DNA from: Leifsonia shinshuensis | GTDB taxonomy: Bacteria > Actinomycetota > Actinomycetes > Actinomycetales > Microbacteriaceae | Length of the DNA: 64,000 bases | NCBI RefSeq assembly: GCF_022606355.1 | Contig: NZ_JAHHZQ010000001.1 | Coordinates: forward strand, 1,116,001-1,180,000 | Direction: 5' to 3' | Shown: positions 16,608 through 24,634 of the stretch, one piece after another | How positions within the stretch are numbered: position 1 is the first letter of the stretch | How the letters are laid out: each line of letters begins with the position of its first letter | Program-made: the position numbers and the translations under genes | The notes under the pieces: generated by a model | Seen by the model: the letters and a program-made list of their open reading frames with translations, nothing else | Told to the model about the DNA's origin: nothing | Database searches by the model: none

Positions 16608-17764
16608 GCGTGCACCCCCGTCGTGACGACGATCTCGTCGAGCGAGCCGTCGAGGACGTCCTCCAGCAGCACGGGCCGACCGAGCGTGGCCGAGAGGTAG
16701 ACCGCCCGCACGACGGCGAGCGAGAGGAACGCGTCGGCGACGGTCACCCCGGGGGCGCGGTGCTCGCGGATGGCGTCGACGATGTCTTCGTACTGGCGCA
16801 GGTGGCCGATCACGAACTGCTCGGGACCGCGGTCGCCGCCGCGCAGCTCGCTCGCGGGCACGACATCGGCGGCGCGGTTGCCGTCGGACGCGCCGGTCGC
16901 GCCGGTCGCCGCGGAGTGGAAGTACTCCAGCTGGTCGTCGTCGATGATCGCCGACCCCTGGTCGCCGTGAACCTGCAGCCGCACCGAGAGCCCGGGGTAG
17001 GCGGCTGTCGTCGCGTGCACCACGGCGAGCGCACCCGACTCGAACCGGATGGTCGCGACCGCGACGTCCTCCACCTCGACGCGCTCGTGCGCGAGCAGCG
17101 CGGTGCGGGCGTCGATCTCGACCGGCGTGCCGAGGAACCAGACCAGGAGGTCGACGGTGTGCACGCCCTGGTTCATCACCGCTCCCCCGCCGTCGAGCTC
17201 CCAGGTGCCCCGCCACTGCCCCGAGTCGTAGTACTCCTGGCTGCGCCACCAGGCGACCGACGCGATGCCACTGGTCAGGCGGCCGAAGCCGCCCGAGTGC
17301 GCCGTCTCGGCGACGACGCGGGACGCCGGGTCGAACCGGTGCTGGCTGATCACCGAGACGATCAGGCCGTCCTGCTCCGCGCGGCGGGACAGGGCGAGGA
17401 TCTCGCGTGCCCGCGGCAACGAGACGTCGAGCGGCTTCTCGATGACGACGTGCTTCCCCGCGGCGAGCGCCTCCTCGGCGAGCACGACGTGGAGGCCGCT
17501 CGGCGTGCAGACGACGACGATGTCGATCTCCGCTCCGGCCAGGGCGCCGGCGAGGGAGGCGAACTCCGCAGGGCGGTCGGCGCCGTGCTCGCTGACCAGC
17601 TGGTCGGCCAGCGCGGTGGCCGCCGCGGGGACGGCGTCCACGAGGGCGGTGATCACCAGGTCGGGGTGCTTCAGGATGGCGCGGGCGTGGTTGAGCCCGA
17701 TGATGCCGCAGCCGACGAGGGCGACGCGCAGCGACGACGGTGCGGGAGAGGAGGGGGCGGTCAT
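16604..17764 (-). CDS. Gfo/Idh/MocA-family NAD(P)-dependent oxidoreductase
   Basis: Sugar dehydrogenase family whose members oxidise hydroxyls of inositols, glycosides and glucuronides. The Rossmann loop GCGIIGLNHARAI is at residues 18-30, the family EKPL motif at about 109-112, and VMNQGVHTVDLLVWFLG provides the catalytic-site His/Asp region. 386 aa, full length. It lies between two TIM-barrel genes with 4-bp overlaps on both sides. Such triads are known to oxidise and then eliminate or epimerise glycosides, so this is a candidate for an extra input step to the uronate path. Substrate unknown. Confidence 0.85.
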   Translation of the reverse strand: MTAPSSPAPSSLRVALVGCGIIGLNHARAILKHPDLVITALVDAVPAAATALADQLVSEHGADRPAEFASLAGALAGAEIDIVVVCTPSGLHVVLAEEALAAGKHVVIEKPLDVSLPRAREILALSRRAEQDGLIVSVISQHRFDPASRVVAETAHSGGFGRLTSGIASVAWWRSQEYYDSGQWRGTWELDGGGAVMNQGVHTVDLLVWFLGTPVEIDARTALLAHERVEVEDVAVATIRFESGALAVVHATTAAYPGLSVRLQVHGDQGSAIIDDDQLEYFHSAATGATGASDGNRAADVVPASELRGGDRGPEQFVIGHLRQYEDIVDAIREHRAPGVTVADAFLSLAVVRAVYLSATLGRPVLLEDVLDGSLDEIVVTTGVHA

Positions 17765-18618
17765 GCGAGGGTGACTCCGATCTGGTCGGTCAGGCGGCGG
17801 AACGCGCGGCCGGCGACGCCGAACGCCGCGGGTCCGGAGAAGCCGCCGAGGGCGTTCACGTCGGTGAGGTGCGGTTCGAGCGAGGCGAACCCGGTGTAGC
17901 CGTCGTCGCGCAGCGCGGTGAGGGTCTGCAGCAGCTGGCCGTCGCCCTCCCCGGCCGGGGTGACCTCGGAGGTCGCCGCCCGGGCGTCCTTCACCTGCAG
18001 GTACTCCAGGTGCGGGCGCAGCAGCGCGTAGCCGTCGTCGAAGGGCGCGGCGACGCCGACCTGCACGAAGTTGGCGCTGTCCCAGGCGAGACGGAGCGCC
18101 GGGGAGCCGACCGATTCGACGATGTCGAGGCAGCGCTCCGGGGTGTCGCCGTAGATGTCCTTCTCGTTCTCGTGCAGCAGCACGACGCCGGCCTCCTCGG
18201 CCGCGGCGGCGAGCGCACGCATGCGCTCGATGACGTCGTCGCGGATGCTCTCGACCGGCACGCCCTCCCCTCGGTAGAAGGAGAACAGCCGGATGTAGCG
18301 GGCGCCGAGCCGCTGGGCAGCGGCGATCGCCCGGCCGAGCCGGTCGACCTCGTGCTGCACCGGGAGCGCGACGTCGACCTTGCCGATCGGCGACGCGATG
18401 GCGGAGACGCGCATGCCGCGTTCGGCGAAGACACCGGCCAGTGTGTCGAGCTGCTCGTCGTCGAGATCGACGATGTTGACGCCCCAGGCGCTGCGCACCT
18501 CGATGTGGTTCGCTCCGAGCGCTTGCAGTACTGCGACCTGCACGGCCGGGTCGGGGTCGATCTCATCGCCGAACCCGGACAGTGCCCAGGAGACCACGGG
18601 TTCCGAAACGTCAGTCAC
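17761..18618 (-). CDS. Sugar phosphate isomerase/epimerase-like TIM-barrel protein (second copy)
   Basis: Second xylose-isomerase-like TIM barrel of the operon, 285 aa, GTG start. Likely metal and substrate residues are in VVLLHENEKDIYGDTPERC, LRLAWDSANFVQVG, LEYLQVKDARA and YTGFASLEPHL, a pattern shared with hydroxypyruvate-isomerase/epimerase-like proteins. The gene begins directly after the permease stop codon (TAA then GTG) and overlaps the oxidoreductase start. It could epimerise or isomerise the imported sugar, or act with the oxidoreductase on a keto intermediate. The reaction is not known. Confidence 0.8.
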   Translation of the reverse strand: MTDVSEPVVSWALSGFGDEIDPDPAVQVAVLQALGANHIEVRSAWGVNIVDLDDEQLDTLAGVFAERGMRVSAIASPIGKVDVALPVQHEVDRLGRAIAAAQRLGARYIRLFSFYRGEGVPVESIRDDVIERMRALAAAAEEAGVVLLHENEKDIYGDTPERCLDIVESVGSPALRLAWDSANFVQVGVAAPFDDGYALLRPHLEYLQVKDARAATSEVTPAGEGDGQLLQTLTALRDDGYTGFASLEPHLTDVNALGGFSGPAAFGVAGRAFRRLTDQIGVTLA

Positions 18619-19566
18619 TTACTTCACTCCTCCACTGGTGAGGCCACCGATCAGGTAGCGCTGGAAAACGAGGTACAGCACCACGACAGGCACGGCGCAG
18701 ATCAGCGACGCGGCCATCATCTGCCCGTAGAGGGGGATCGCTCCACCCTCCTGAGTGGCTCCGAAGACTTGCAGGGCCACGGCCGCGGTGCGCGATTCGG
18801 GGTTGGTGAGGACCGACGCGAACAGCACGTCGTTCCAACCGAGCAGGAACGCGAAGATGCCGGAGACGACGATGCCGGGCCAGCTCAGCGGCATGACGAT
18901 CTGCGTGAGGATGCGCCACGACGACGCACCGTCGATGCGCGCGGCCTCCTCGAGCGCCTTGGGCAGCCCGCGCAGGTAGGTGACCATCACCCAGGTCGAG
19001 AACGGCAGCGCGAAGGTCAGGTAGGTGATGAACACGGCCCAGCGCGTTCCGATGATCTGGATGCCGAGCAACGATGCGGTCGACGAGAACAGCACGAACA
19101 CCGGCAGCAGCATGAGGGTGCCGGGGATCGACTGCAGGCCGAGCAGTCCGCGCAGGAACGTCAGCCGGCCACGGAACTCGTACCGCACGAGCACGTACGC
19201 GGTGGCGACGGCGAGGAACGCGCAGACGATCGCGACGGCGGCGCAGATGATCACGCTGTTCATCAGTCCGGTGCCGAGGTCGACCGTGCTCCACACCTTG
19301 AGGTAGTTGTCGAGGTGCAGCTCGGTCGGGAAGAACGCCCCCGCCGCCACGGCCACGTCGGAGTTGACCGACGCGAACAGCATGTACAGCACCGGCCCGA
19401 GCACGATGATCAGCAGCACGGTGATGATCGCGACCAGCAGCGGTCGCGGGAGCAGACGGGTGACGTCGGCCGACGGCCCCGTGCCCGGGCGTGAGGCGCG
19501 GGCGACCTTCGGCGACGAGACGGCGTGCAGCGCGCGCGTCTGCGTGGTGGGAGTCTCGGTGGTCAT
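18619..19566 (-). CDS. Carbohydrate ABC transporter permease, MalG type
   Basis: Second inner-membrane subunit of a CUT1 sugar importer, 315 aa, with six membrane segments after a charged 45-residue N-terminus. The ATPase-contacting EAA loop is clear (LPKALEEAARIDGASSWRILTQIVMPLSWPG). It overlaps the MalF-type permease stop by ATGA. The preferred start at 19566 leaves a normal cytoplasmic N-tail. The importer has no ATPase gene nearby; in actinobacteria a shared MsiK/UgpC-type ATPase usually serves several such transporters. Confidence 0.93.
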   Translation of the reverse strand: MTTETPTTQTRALHAVSSPKVARASRPGTGPSADVTRLLPRPLLVAIITVLLIIVLGPVLYMLFASVNSDVAVAAGAFFPTELHLDNYLKVWSTVDLGTGLMNSVIICAAVAIVCAFLAVATAYVLVRYEFRGRLTFLRGLLGLQSIPGTLMLLPVFVLFSSTASLLGIQIIGTRWAVFITYLTFALPFSTWVMVTYLRGLPKALEEAARIDGASSWRILTQIVMPLSWPGIVVSGIFAFLLGWNDVLFASVLTNPESRTAAVALQVFGATQEGGAIPLYGQMMAASLICAVPVVVLYLVFQRYLIGGLTSGGVK

Positions 19567-20546
19567 CGCTGCTCCTCCTCTCCGGAGTCGAGCTTCACGG
19601 CTCGCAGGTAGACGAACAGGGGGATCGCGATGAGCACCAGCGAGCAGATCGCCATGGCCGCGCTCAGCCCGAACCGGAAGCTCTGGAAGCTGGTCACGTA
19701 CGTGAGTACCGGCAGCACGTCCACGTCCTGGGGAGCCGGGACCCCGAACAGCACGAACGGCAGCGTGAACGCGTTGATGTTGTGCAGGAACGCGATGATG
19801 AGCGCCAGGAAGACGGGGCCGCGCAGGTAGGGCAGCACGACATAGCGGAGCTTGATCCACCAGGTCGCGCCGTCGATGGCCGCGGCCTCGTGCACTTCGT
19901 GGTCGACCGACTGGAGGCCGGCGAGCACGAGCAGGTAGAAGAACGGCCAGGACGTCCAGATCTGCACGATGATGAGCGACCAGTAGCTGAGCGGACCGTT
20001 GAGCCAGAGCCCGGAGTGGATGCCGACGGCGCCGAGCATCGTGTCGACGACACCGCCCGGCTGCAGCATCGTGCGCCACAGCGTGCCGACCACGAAGGCG
20101 GGGAGCACGTACGGGATCAGGAAGAGGGAACGCACCAGCGCGCGCCCGCGGAACCGGTTCTGGGTGGCGAGCGCCGCGGCCAGGCCGATCGGCATGGTCA
20201 CCACGGCCGCGATCACCGCGAAGGAGACGCTGATGCCGATGGAGCGCAGCAGCGGAGACGCCGTGACGGCCTCCACGTAGTTGCCGAGCCCGATGAACGG
20301 CGCCTGCAGCCAGCTCTGCAGCGTGTACTGGTCGAGGTCGAGAGTCGACATCACCGCGGCCACGATCAGCGGCACCACGATGATCAGGAGCATGAGGATG
20401 CCGCCGGGCAGCAGCATCCAGAGCGGCCGGTTGCGCTCGCCCTGGCGGCGGCGCTTGGCCGGGCGGCCGCCCGCGGGGGTGGTCCCCGCGGGCGACGCGC
20501 CTGTCACGACCGGGCCAGACGGCGGGGTCAGGGTGGGGTTCGACAT
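19563..20546 (-). CDS. Carbohydrate ABC transporter permease, MalF type
   Basis: First inner-membrane subunit of the CUT1 importer, 327 aa, with an N-terminal Pro/Gly-rich cytoplasmic tail of about 35 residues, six membrane segments, and the EAA loop DHEVHEAAAIDGATWWIKLRYVVLPYLRGP. It follows the binding-protein gene by 13 bp and overlaps the MalG-type gene. The pair would import a sugar acid, oligouronide or glucuronide, judging by the enzymes in the same transcript. Confidence 0.93.
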   Translation of the reverse strand: MSNPTLTPPSGPVVTGASPAGTTPAGGRPAKRRRQGERNRPLWMLLPGGILMLLIIVVPLIVAAVMSTLDLDQYTLQSWLQAPFIGLGNYVEAVTASPLLRSIGISVSFAVIAAVVTMPIGLAAALATQNRFRGRALVRSLFLIPYVLPAFVVGTLWRTMLQPGGVVDTMLGAVGIHSGLWLNGPLSYWSLIIVQIWTSWPFFYLLVLAGLQSVDHEVHEAAAIDGATWWIKLRYVVLPYLRGPVFLALIIAFLHNINAFTLPFVLFGVPAPQDVDVLPVLTYVTSFQSFRFGLSAAMAICSLVLIAIPLFVYLRAVKLDSGEEEQR

Positions 20547-20559
20547 GAGCTGCCTCGCG

Positions 20560-21921
20560 TCACTTCGCCTTGTTGAGCGAGTTCTGCGCGGTGTCCTGGG
20601 CGGTCTTGAGCTTGGCCTCCAGGTCGGACGACGACACCTTTCCGGAGGACAGCGCGGGGATGGACTGGACGACCACGTTCACCAGCGCCAGCTGCGTGTC
20701 GCCCCAGGCTCCCGTGAACGGGGTGCCGTACGCCTTGGTGCCGGCGTCGAGGATGGGCGCGATGAGCTGGTTGCCCTGCTCGACCTGCTTGGCCGCCTCG
20801 GCGTTGGTCGGCAGGTCGCCGAAGGTCTTGGTGTACTTCACCTGGTTGTCGGCGCTCGTGAGCATCTTGACGAGGGCGAACGCGAGGTCCTGGTTCTTCG
20901 AGTACTTGGCGACCACCATGTTGTCGCCCGAGATGATCGTGGCGGCGGCCTTGCCGTCGCTCGGCAGCTTCGTCGCTCCCGGGGGAACGGTCGGCATCAC
21001 GGCGTACGCGTACTTGCCGGCCATCGGGGACTTGTCGAGCGTCACCTGCGACGACGAGGAGACCATCGGCAGGAACGCGGCCTTGCCGTTGGCGAAGGCG
21101 GCGACCGCCTGCGCGTTCTTCCAGCCGATCGCGGCCGGGTCGACGACCTTGTCGTCGGTCAGCCAGCCGAAGTAGGTCTCGTACGCCTTCTTGACGGCGG
21201 CGTCGTCGATCGTCGCCTTCTTGTTCTTCACGTCGAGGATGGTGTTGCCCTGCTGCATCGCCATCGCCCAGACGAACTTCCACGGGTCGAAGCTGTCGGC
21301 GTAGGCGATCGCCATGCCGTGCACGTCGCCGGAGGTGAGCTTCTTGGCCTGCTCGGCGAGGCCGTCCCAGGTGGTCGCGGGCTTGTCGATGCCGGCGGCG
21401 GACAGCAGGTCCTTGTTGTACGCCATCACGAACGGGCGGCTGAGGAACGGGATGCCCACCTCGTTCTTCTGGTCGGGGCCGGAGATGCCGAGGGTGGCGG
21501 GGACGAAGCGGTCGCGACCTCCGACCTTCGCCCAGTCGGCGTCGGTCAGCTTGACGAAGGCGCCCGTGGAGTACGCGGTCGGCGTGAAGGTCGTGCCGAG
21601 GTCGTAGATGTCCGGCCCCTGGCCGCTCAGGACCGAGGTCTGGATCTTGGTCAGCTCGTCGTTGGCCGAGGCGAACGTCTCGAACTTGACCGTGGCCCCC
21701 GTCTCCTTCTGGAACTGCGCGGAGACATCCTTGAACCACTGCTGCTGCTCGGTGGGGTAGAGCGCGTTGGCGGCGATCATGACGTCGAGGGTCTTGCCCG
21801 TCCCGTCGACCTTGCCGCTGCTGGACGTACTGGTGTTGCCGCTGGTGCCCGAGCACCCGGTCAGGACCAGGCCTGCCGCTGCGAGGCCCGCGACCGCTGC
21901 GAGCGCGAAACGTGATCTCAT
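20560..21921 (-). CDS. Sugar ABC transporter substrate-binding lipoprotein
   Basis: Solute-binding protein of the CUT1 family (MalE-like, 453 aa). Signal peptide of about 20 residues with lipobox LVLTGCSG, a Ser/Thr/Gly linker, then the mature fold beginning TLDVMIAANALYPTEQQQWF. Conserved bits such as DIYDLGTTFTPTAYSTGAFVKL and GDNMVVAKYSKNQDLAFALVKML are typical. It is the first gene of the long leftward operon, about 70 nt downstream of the inferred start of transcription. The ligand is inferred to be a uronic acid or a compound containing one. Confidence 0.93.
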   Translation of the reverse strand: MRSRFALAAVAGLAAAGLVLTGCSGTSGNTSTSSSGKVDGTGKTLDVMIAANALYPTEQQQWFKDVSAQFQKETGATVKFETFASANDELTKIQTSVLSGQGPDIYDLGTTFTPTAYSTGAFVKLTDADWAKVGGRDRFVPATLGISGPDQKNEVGIPFLSRPFVMAYNKDLLSAAGIDKPATTWDGLAEQAKKLTSGDVHGMAIAYADSFDPWKFVWAMAMQQGNTILDVKNKKATIDDAAVKKAYETYFGWLTDDKVVDPAAIGWKNAQAVAAFANGKAAFLPMVSSSSQVTLDKSPMAGKYAYAVMPTVPPGATKLPSDGKAAATIISGDNMVVAKYSKNQDLAFALVKMLTSADNQVKYTKTFGDLPTNAEAAKQVEQGNQLIAPILDAGTKAYGTPFTGAWGDTQLALVNVVVQSIPALSSGKVSSSDLEAKLKTAQDTAQNSLNKAK

Positions 21922-21999
21922 CGTGTGACTCTCCTTTGAGGACGGTGATCGTGGGGATCATGCCCCCCGGAAGTGGTGCAGGCGGGAGGGCTGCGGCCG

Positions 22000-22063
22000 A
22001 GCTTAGGGAGATTGGCAATGCAAGTGCAAACGATTGCCAAAAATTGCCATGATGTGCTGTGAT
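22000..22063. promoter_or_regulatory. Divergent, overlapping promoters with LacI-type operator of the uronate island
   Basis: Rightward promoter: TTGCCA (22034-22039), 18-bp spacer, TGTGAT (22058-22063), then the lacI ATG 6 nt later. Leftward promoter on the minus strand: TTGCAC (22024-22029), 18-bp spacer, TAAGCT (22000-22005). The sequence TGCAAACGATTGCC (22025-22038) fits the LacI/GalR consensus TGNAANCGNTTNCA except for its last base and covers both -35 elements. A perfect 8-bp inverted repeat TTGGCAAT/ATTGCCAA (22012-22019, 22033-22040) and a third ATTGCCA at 22043-22049 surround it. One repressor could thus switch both operons. Confidence 0.8.
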
Positions 22064-22069
22064 GGGCGC

Positions 22070-23146
22070 ATGAGCCCTCAGCATCGCGGGTATTCGTCCG
22101 TACAGGACCGCCCGGCCACGCTCGCGGACGTCGCCGCGGCGAGCGGAGTCGCCACCTCGACGGCCTCCCGCGCCCTCTCCAATCCGGGGCGCGTCAACGC
22201 CGTCACCCGCGAGCGGATCGAACGCGCGGCGCGCGAGCTCAACTACATCCCGAACTCCCAGGCACGTGCCCTCACCAGCGGCCGCACACGGGCGATCGCC
22301 GTGCTCGTCTCCGACGTCACGAACCCCTTCTACTTCGGGATCATCCGCGGCACCCAGCAGCAGCTGAAGGCGGCGGGCTACACGCAGATCCTCGTCGACA
22401 CCGAGGAGTCGGACGAGCTGGAGGACGGGATGCTGCACAAACTGCGGCCTTCGTTCGACGGTGCGATCCTGGCGGCGTCCCGCCTCACCGACCGCCGGCT
22501 CACCGCGCTGGCCGACGAGGTGCCGCTCGTGGCGATCAACCGCCAGACCCGCGGAGTCGCGAACGTGTTCATCGACACCCCCAACGGCGTCGAGCAGGCC
22601 GTCGGCCACCTCGTGTCGCTCGGCCACCGGGAGATCGTCTACGCCTCGGGGCCGGAGACCTCGTGGTCGAACGAACGCCGCTGGCGCGCGCTCGTCCGGG
22701 CCGCGGAGGGCTACGGTGTGAAGGCCCTCCGCGTCGGGCCGTTCGCACCGCGGCAGTATGCCGGTGCCGCAGCCGCCGACGCGGTGCTGCACGCGGGCTC
22801 CACCGCCTGCATCGCCTTCAACGACCTCCTCGCGATCGGGATGCTCGCCCGCTTCCGCGAGCGCGGGGTCGACGTGCCGGGCGACGTCTCCCTGGTCGGC
22901 TGCGACGACATCTTCGGCGCGGACTTCTGCAACCCGCCGCTGACCACCCTGACCGCTCCGATCGAGCAGGCCGGCCGTACGGCCGTCGCGATGCTGCTCG
23001 CGCGGCTGGACGACGGCGCCGCGCCCATCACCCGGCAGGCCGCCACCCTCCCCACCCACCTGACCGTGCGGGCCTCGACCGGCCCGGCGCGGGCCGCCTC
23101 GACCGCAGAACCCACTCCCTCCACTCCGCCGAAAGGACGAGGATGA
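22070..23146 (+). CDS. LacI-family transcriptional regulator of the sugar-acid island
   Basis: LacI repressor, 358 aa. N-terminal helix-turn-helix and hinge are clear (ATLADVAAASGVATSTASRALSNPGRVNAVTRERIERAARELNYIPN), followed by a type I periplasmic-binding fold with AIAVLVSDVTNPFYFGIIRG and the C-terminal GDVSLVGCDDIFGADFCNPPLTTL. The start at 22070 is chosen because a -10-like TGTGAT ends 6 nt before it, suggesting a leaderless mRNA. Its 3' end overlaps uxaC by ATGA, so regulator and enzyme are coupled. The inducer is probably glucuronate, fructuronate or a derivative. Confidence 0.93.
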   Translation: MSPQHRGYSSVQDRPATLADVAAASGVATSTASRALSNPGRVNAVTRERIERAARELNYIPNSQARALTSGRTRAIAVLVSDVTNPFYFGIIRGTQQQLKAAGYTQILVDTEESDELEDGMLHKLRPSFDGAILAASRLTDRRLTALADEVPLVAINRQTRGVANVFIDTPNGVEQAVGHLVSLGHREIVYASGPETSWSNERRWRALVRAAEGYGVKALRVGPFAPRQYAGAAAADAVLHAGSTACIAFNDLLAIGMLARFRERGVDVPGDVSLVGCDDIFGADFCNPPLTTLTAPIEQAGRTAVAMLLARLDDGAAPITRQAATLPTHLTVRASTGPARAASTAEPTPSTPPKGRG

Positions 23147-24558
23147 CCACGCTCGCCCCGCATCCGGACCGCCTGTTCCCCGCCGACCCCGCCGAGCGCG
23201 ACCTCGCCCGGCGCCTGCACGCAGCCGTCGCCGACGCCCCGATCTACTCGCCGCACGGGCACGTGCCCGCCGCGATGCTGGCCGACGACCAGCCGTTCCC
23301 GGACCCGGCCGCCCTGCTGATCACCCCCGACCACTACGTGACGCGGATGCTGCACGCGGTCGGCGTGCCGCTCGACGCGCTCGGCCTGGCGCGCGGCGGC
23401 GTCCCCTCCCCCGTCTCGGGCCGAGCGATCTGGCGGACGCTGTGCGAGAACTGGGACGCCTTCCTCGGCACGCCGGTGAGGTTCTGGTTCGAGTCGGAGT
23501 TCAGCGAGGTCTTCGGGCTCACCGAGCAGCCGTCCGCGGCGAACGCCGACGCGCTCTACGACCAGCTGGAGGCCACCCTGGCCGCTCCGGAGTTCCGGCC
23601 GCGTGCCCTGTTCGACCGCTTCCGCATCGCGGTGCTCGCGACGACGGACGACCCCGCGGACGACCTGCAGGCGCACGCGCGCCTGGCGGCCGACCCGACC
23701 TTCACCGGCCGGGTGATCCCGACCTTCCGTGCCGACCGGTACATGCACCCGGACGAGCCGGGCTGGGCGGCGCGGCTGCGCGCGCTGGCCGAGCGAGCCG
23801 ATATCGACACCTCCGGCTACGCCGGACTGCTGGAAGCGCTGCGCGTGCGCCGCGCGGCCTTCGCCGCCGCGGGCGGCACCGCCACCGACACGGGCGTCCT
23901 CGACGCAGGCAGCGAGCCCCTCGAGCCGGCGGAGGCCTCCCGCATCCATCGCGCAGCGCTCGACGGATCCCTCACCGCGGCCGAGGCGGTCGCCTACCGC
24001 CGCAACATGCTCTACCGTCTCGCCGAGATGGCCGCCGACGACGGCCTCGTGATGCAGCTGCACCCCGGGGTGCATCGCAACCACCACCGCCCGACCTTCG
24101 ACGCCTACGGACCGGACACCGGACACGACCTCCCGGCGGTCGGCGCGTTCACCGAACCGCTCACGCCCATCCTGCGCGACTTCGGCACGAACCCGACGTT
24201 CCGGCTCGTGCTGTTCACCGTCGACGAGACCACGTTCGCACGCGAGATCGCGCCGCTCGCCGGCTTCTACCCGTCGGTCTACGCCGGAGCCCCCTGGTGG
24301 TTCCTGGACACCCCGGCCGCGATCCTCCGCTACCGCCGGGCGGTGACCGACAGCGCGGGCTTCACGAAGACCAGCGGCTTCATCGACGACACCCGCGCGT
24401 TCTGCTCCATCCCCGCACGCCACGACATGTCCCGCCGGGTGGACGCGTCGTTCCTGGCGTCGCTCGTCGTCACCCACCAGCTCGCCGAGGAGGACGCCTT
24501 CGCGATCGCGCGGCGGCTCGTCGACGACATCCCCCGGGCGACGTTCCGGCTGGGGTGA
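23143..24558 (+). CDS. uxaC: Glucuronate isomerase
   Basis: Converts D-glucuronate to D-fructuronate, and D-galacturonate to D-tagaturonate. The 471-aa amidohydrolase-superfamily protein begins with the metal-binding YSPHGHVPAAML (HxH, residues about 38-40), then RVIPTFRADRYMHPDEPGW, MQLHPGVHRNHHRPTFDAYGPDTGHDLP and FYAGAPWWF-like end motifs (VYAGAPWWFLDTP). GAAAGGACGAGG precedes the ATG, which overlaps the lacI stop. It is the only island enzyme on the rightward transcript. Confidence 0.95.
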   Translation: MTTLAPHPDRLFPADPAERDLARRLHAAVADAPIYSPHGHVPAAMLADDQPFPDPAALLITPDHYVTRMLHAVGVPLDALGLARGGVPSPVSGRAIWRTLCENWDAFLGTPVRFWFESEFSEVFGLTEQPSAANADALYDQLEATLAAPEFRPRALFDRFRIAVLATTDDPADDLQAHARLAADPTFTGRVIPTFRADRYMHPDEPGWAARLRALAERADIDTSGYAGLLEALRVRRAAFAAAGGTATDTGVLDAGSEPLEPAEASRIHRAALDGSLTAAEAVAYRRNMLYRLAEMAADDGLVMQLHPGVHRNHHRPTFDAYGPDTGHDLPAVGAFTEPLTPILRDFGTNPTFRLVLFTVDETTFAREIAPLAGFYPSVYAGAPWWFLDTPAAILRYRRAVTDSAGFTKTSGFIDDTRAFCSIPARHDMSRRVDASFLASLVVTHQLAEEDAFAIARRLVDDIPRATFRLG

Positions 24559-24634
24559 TCCGCGTCACACGACGAACCACACGACGAGCGTGCGGCTACG
24601 CTTGACGCAAACCGTCTCAACGAAGGAGTCCTCC

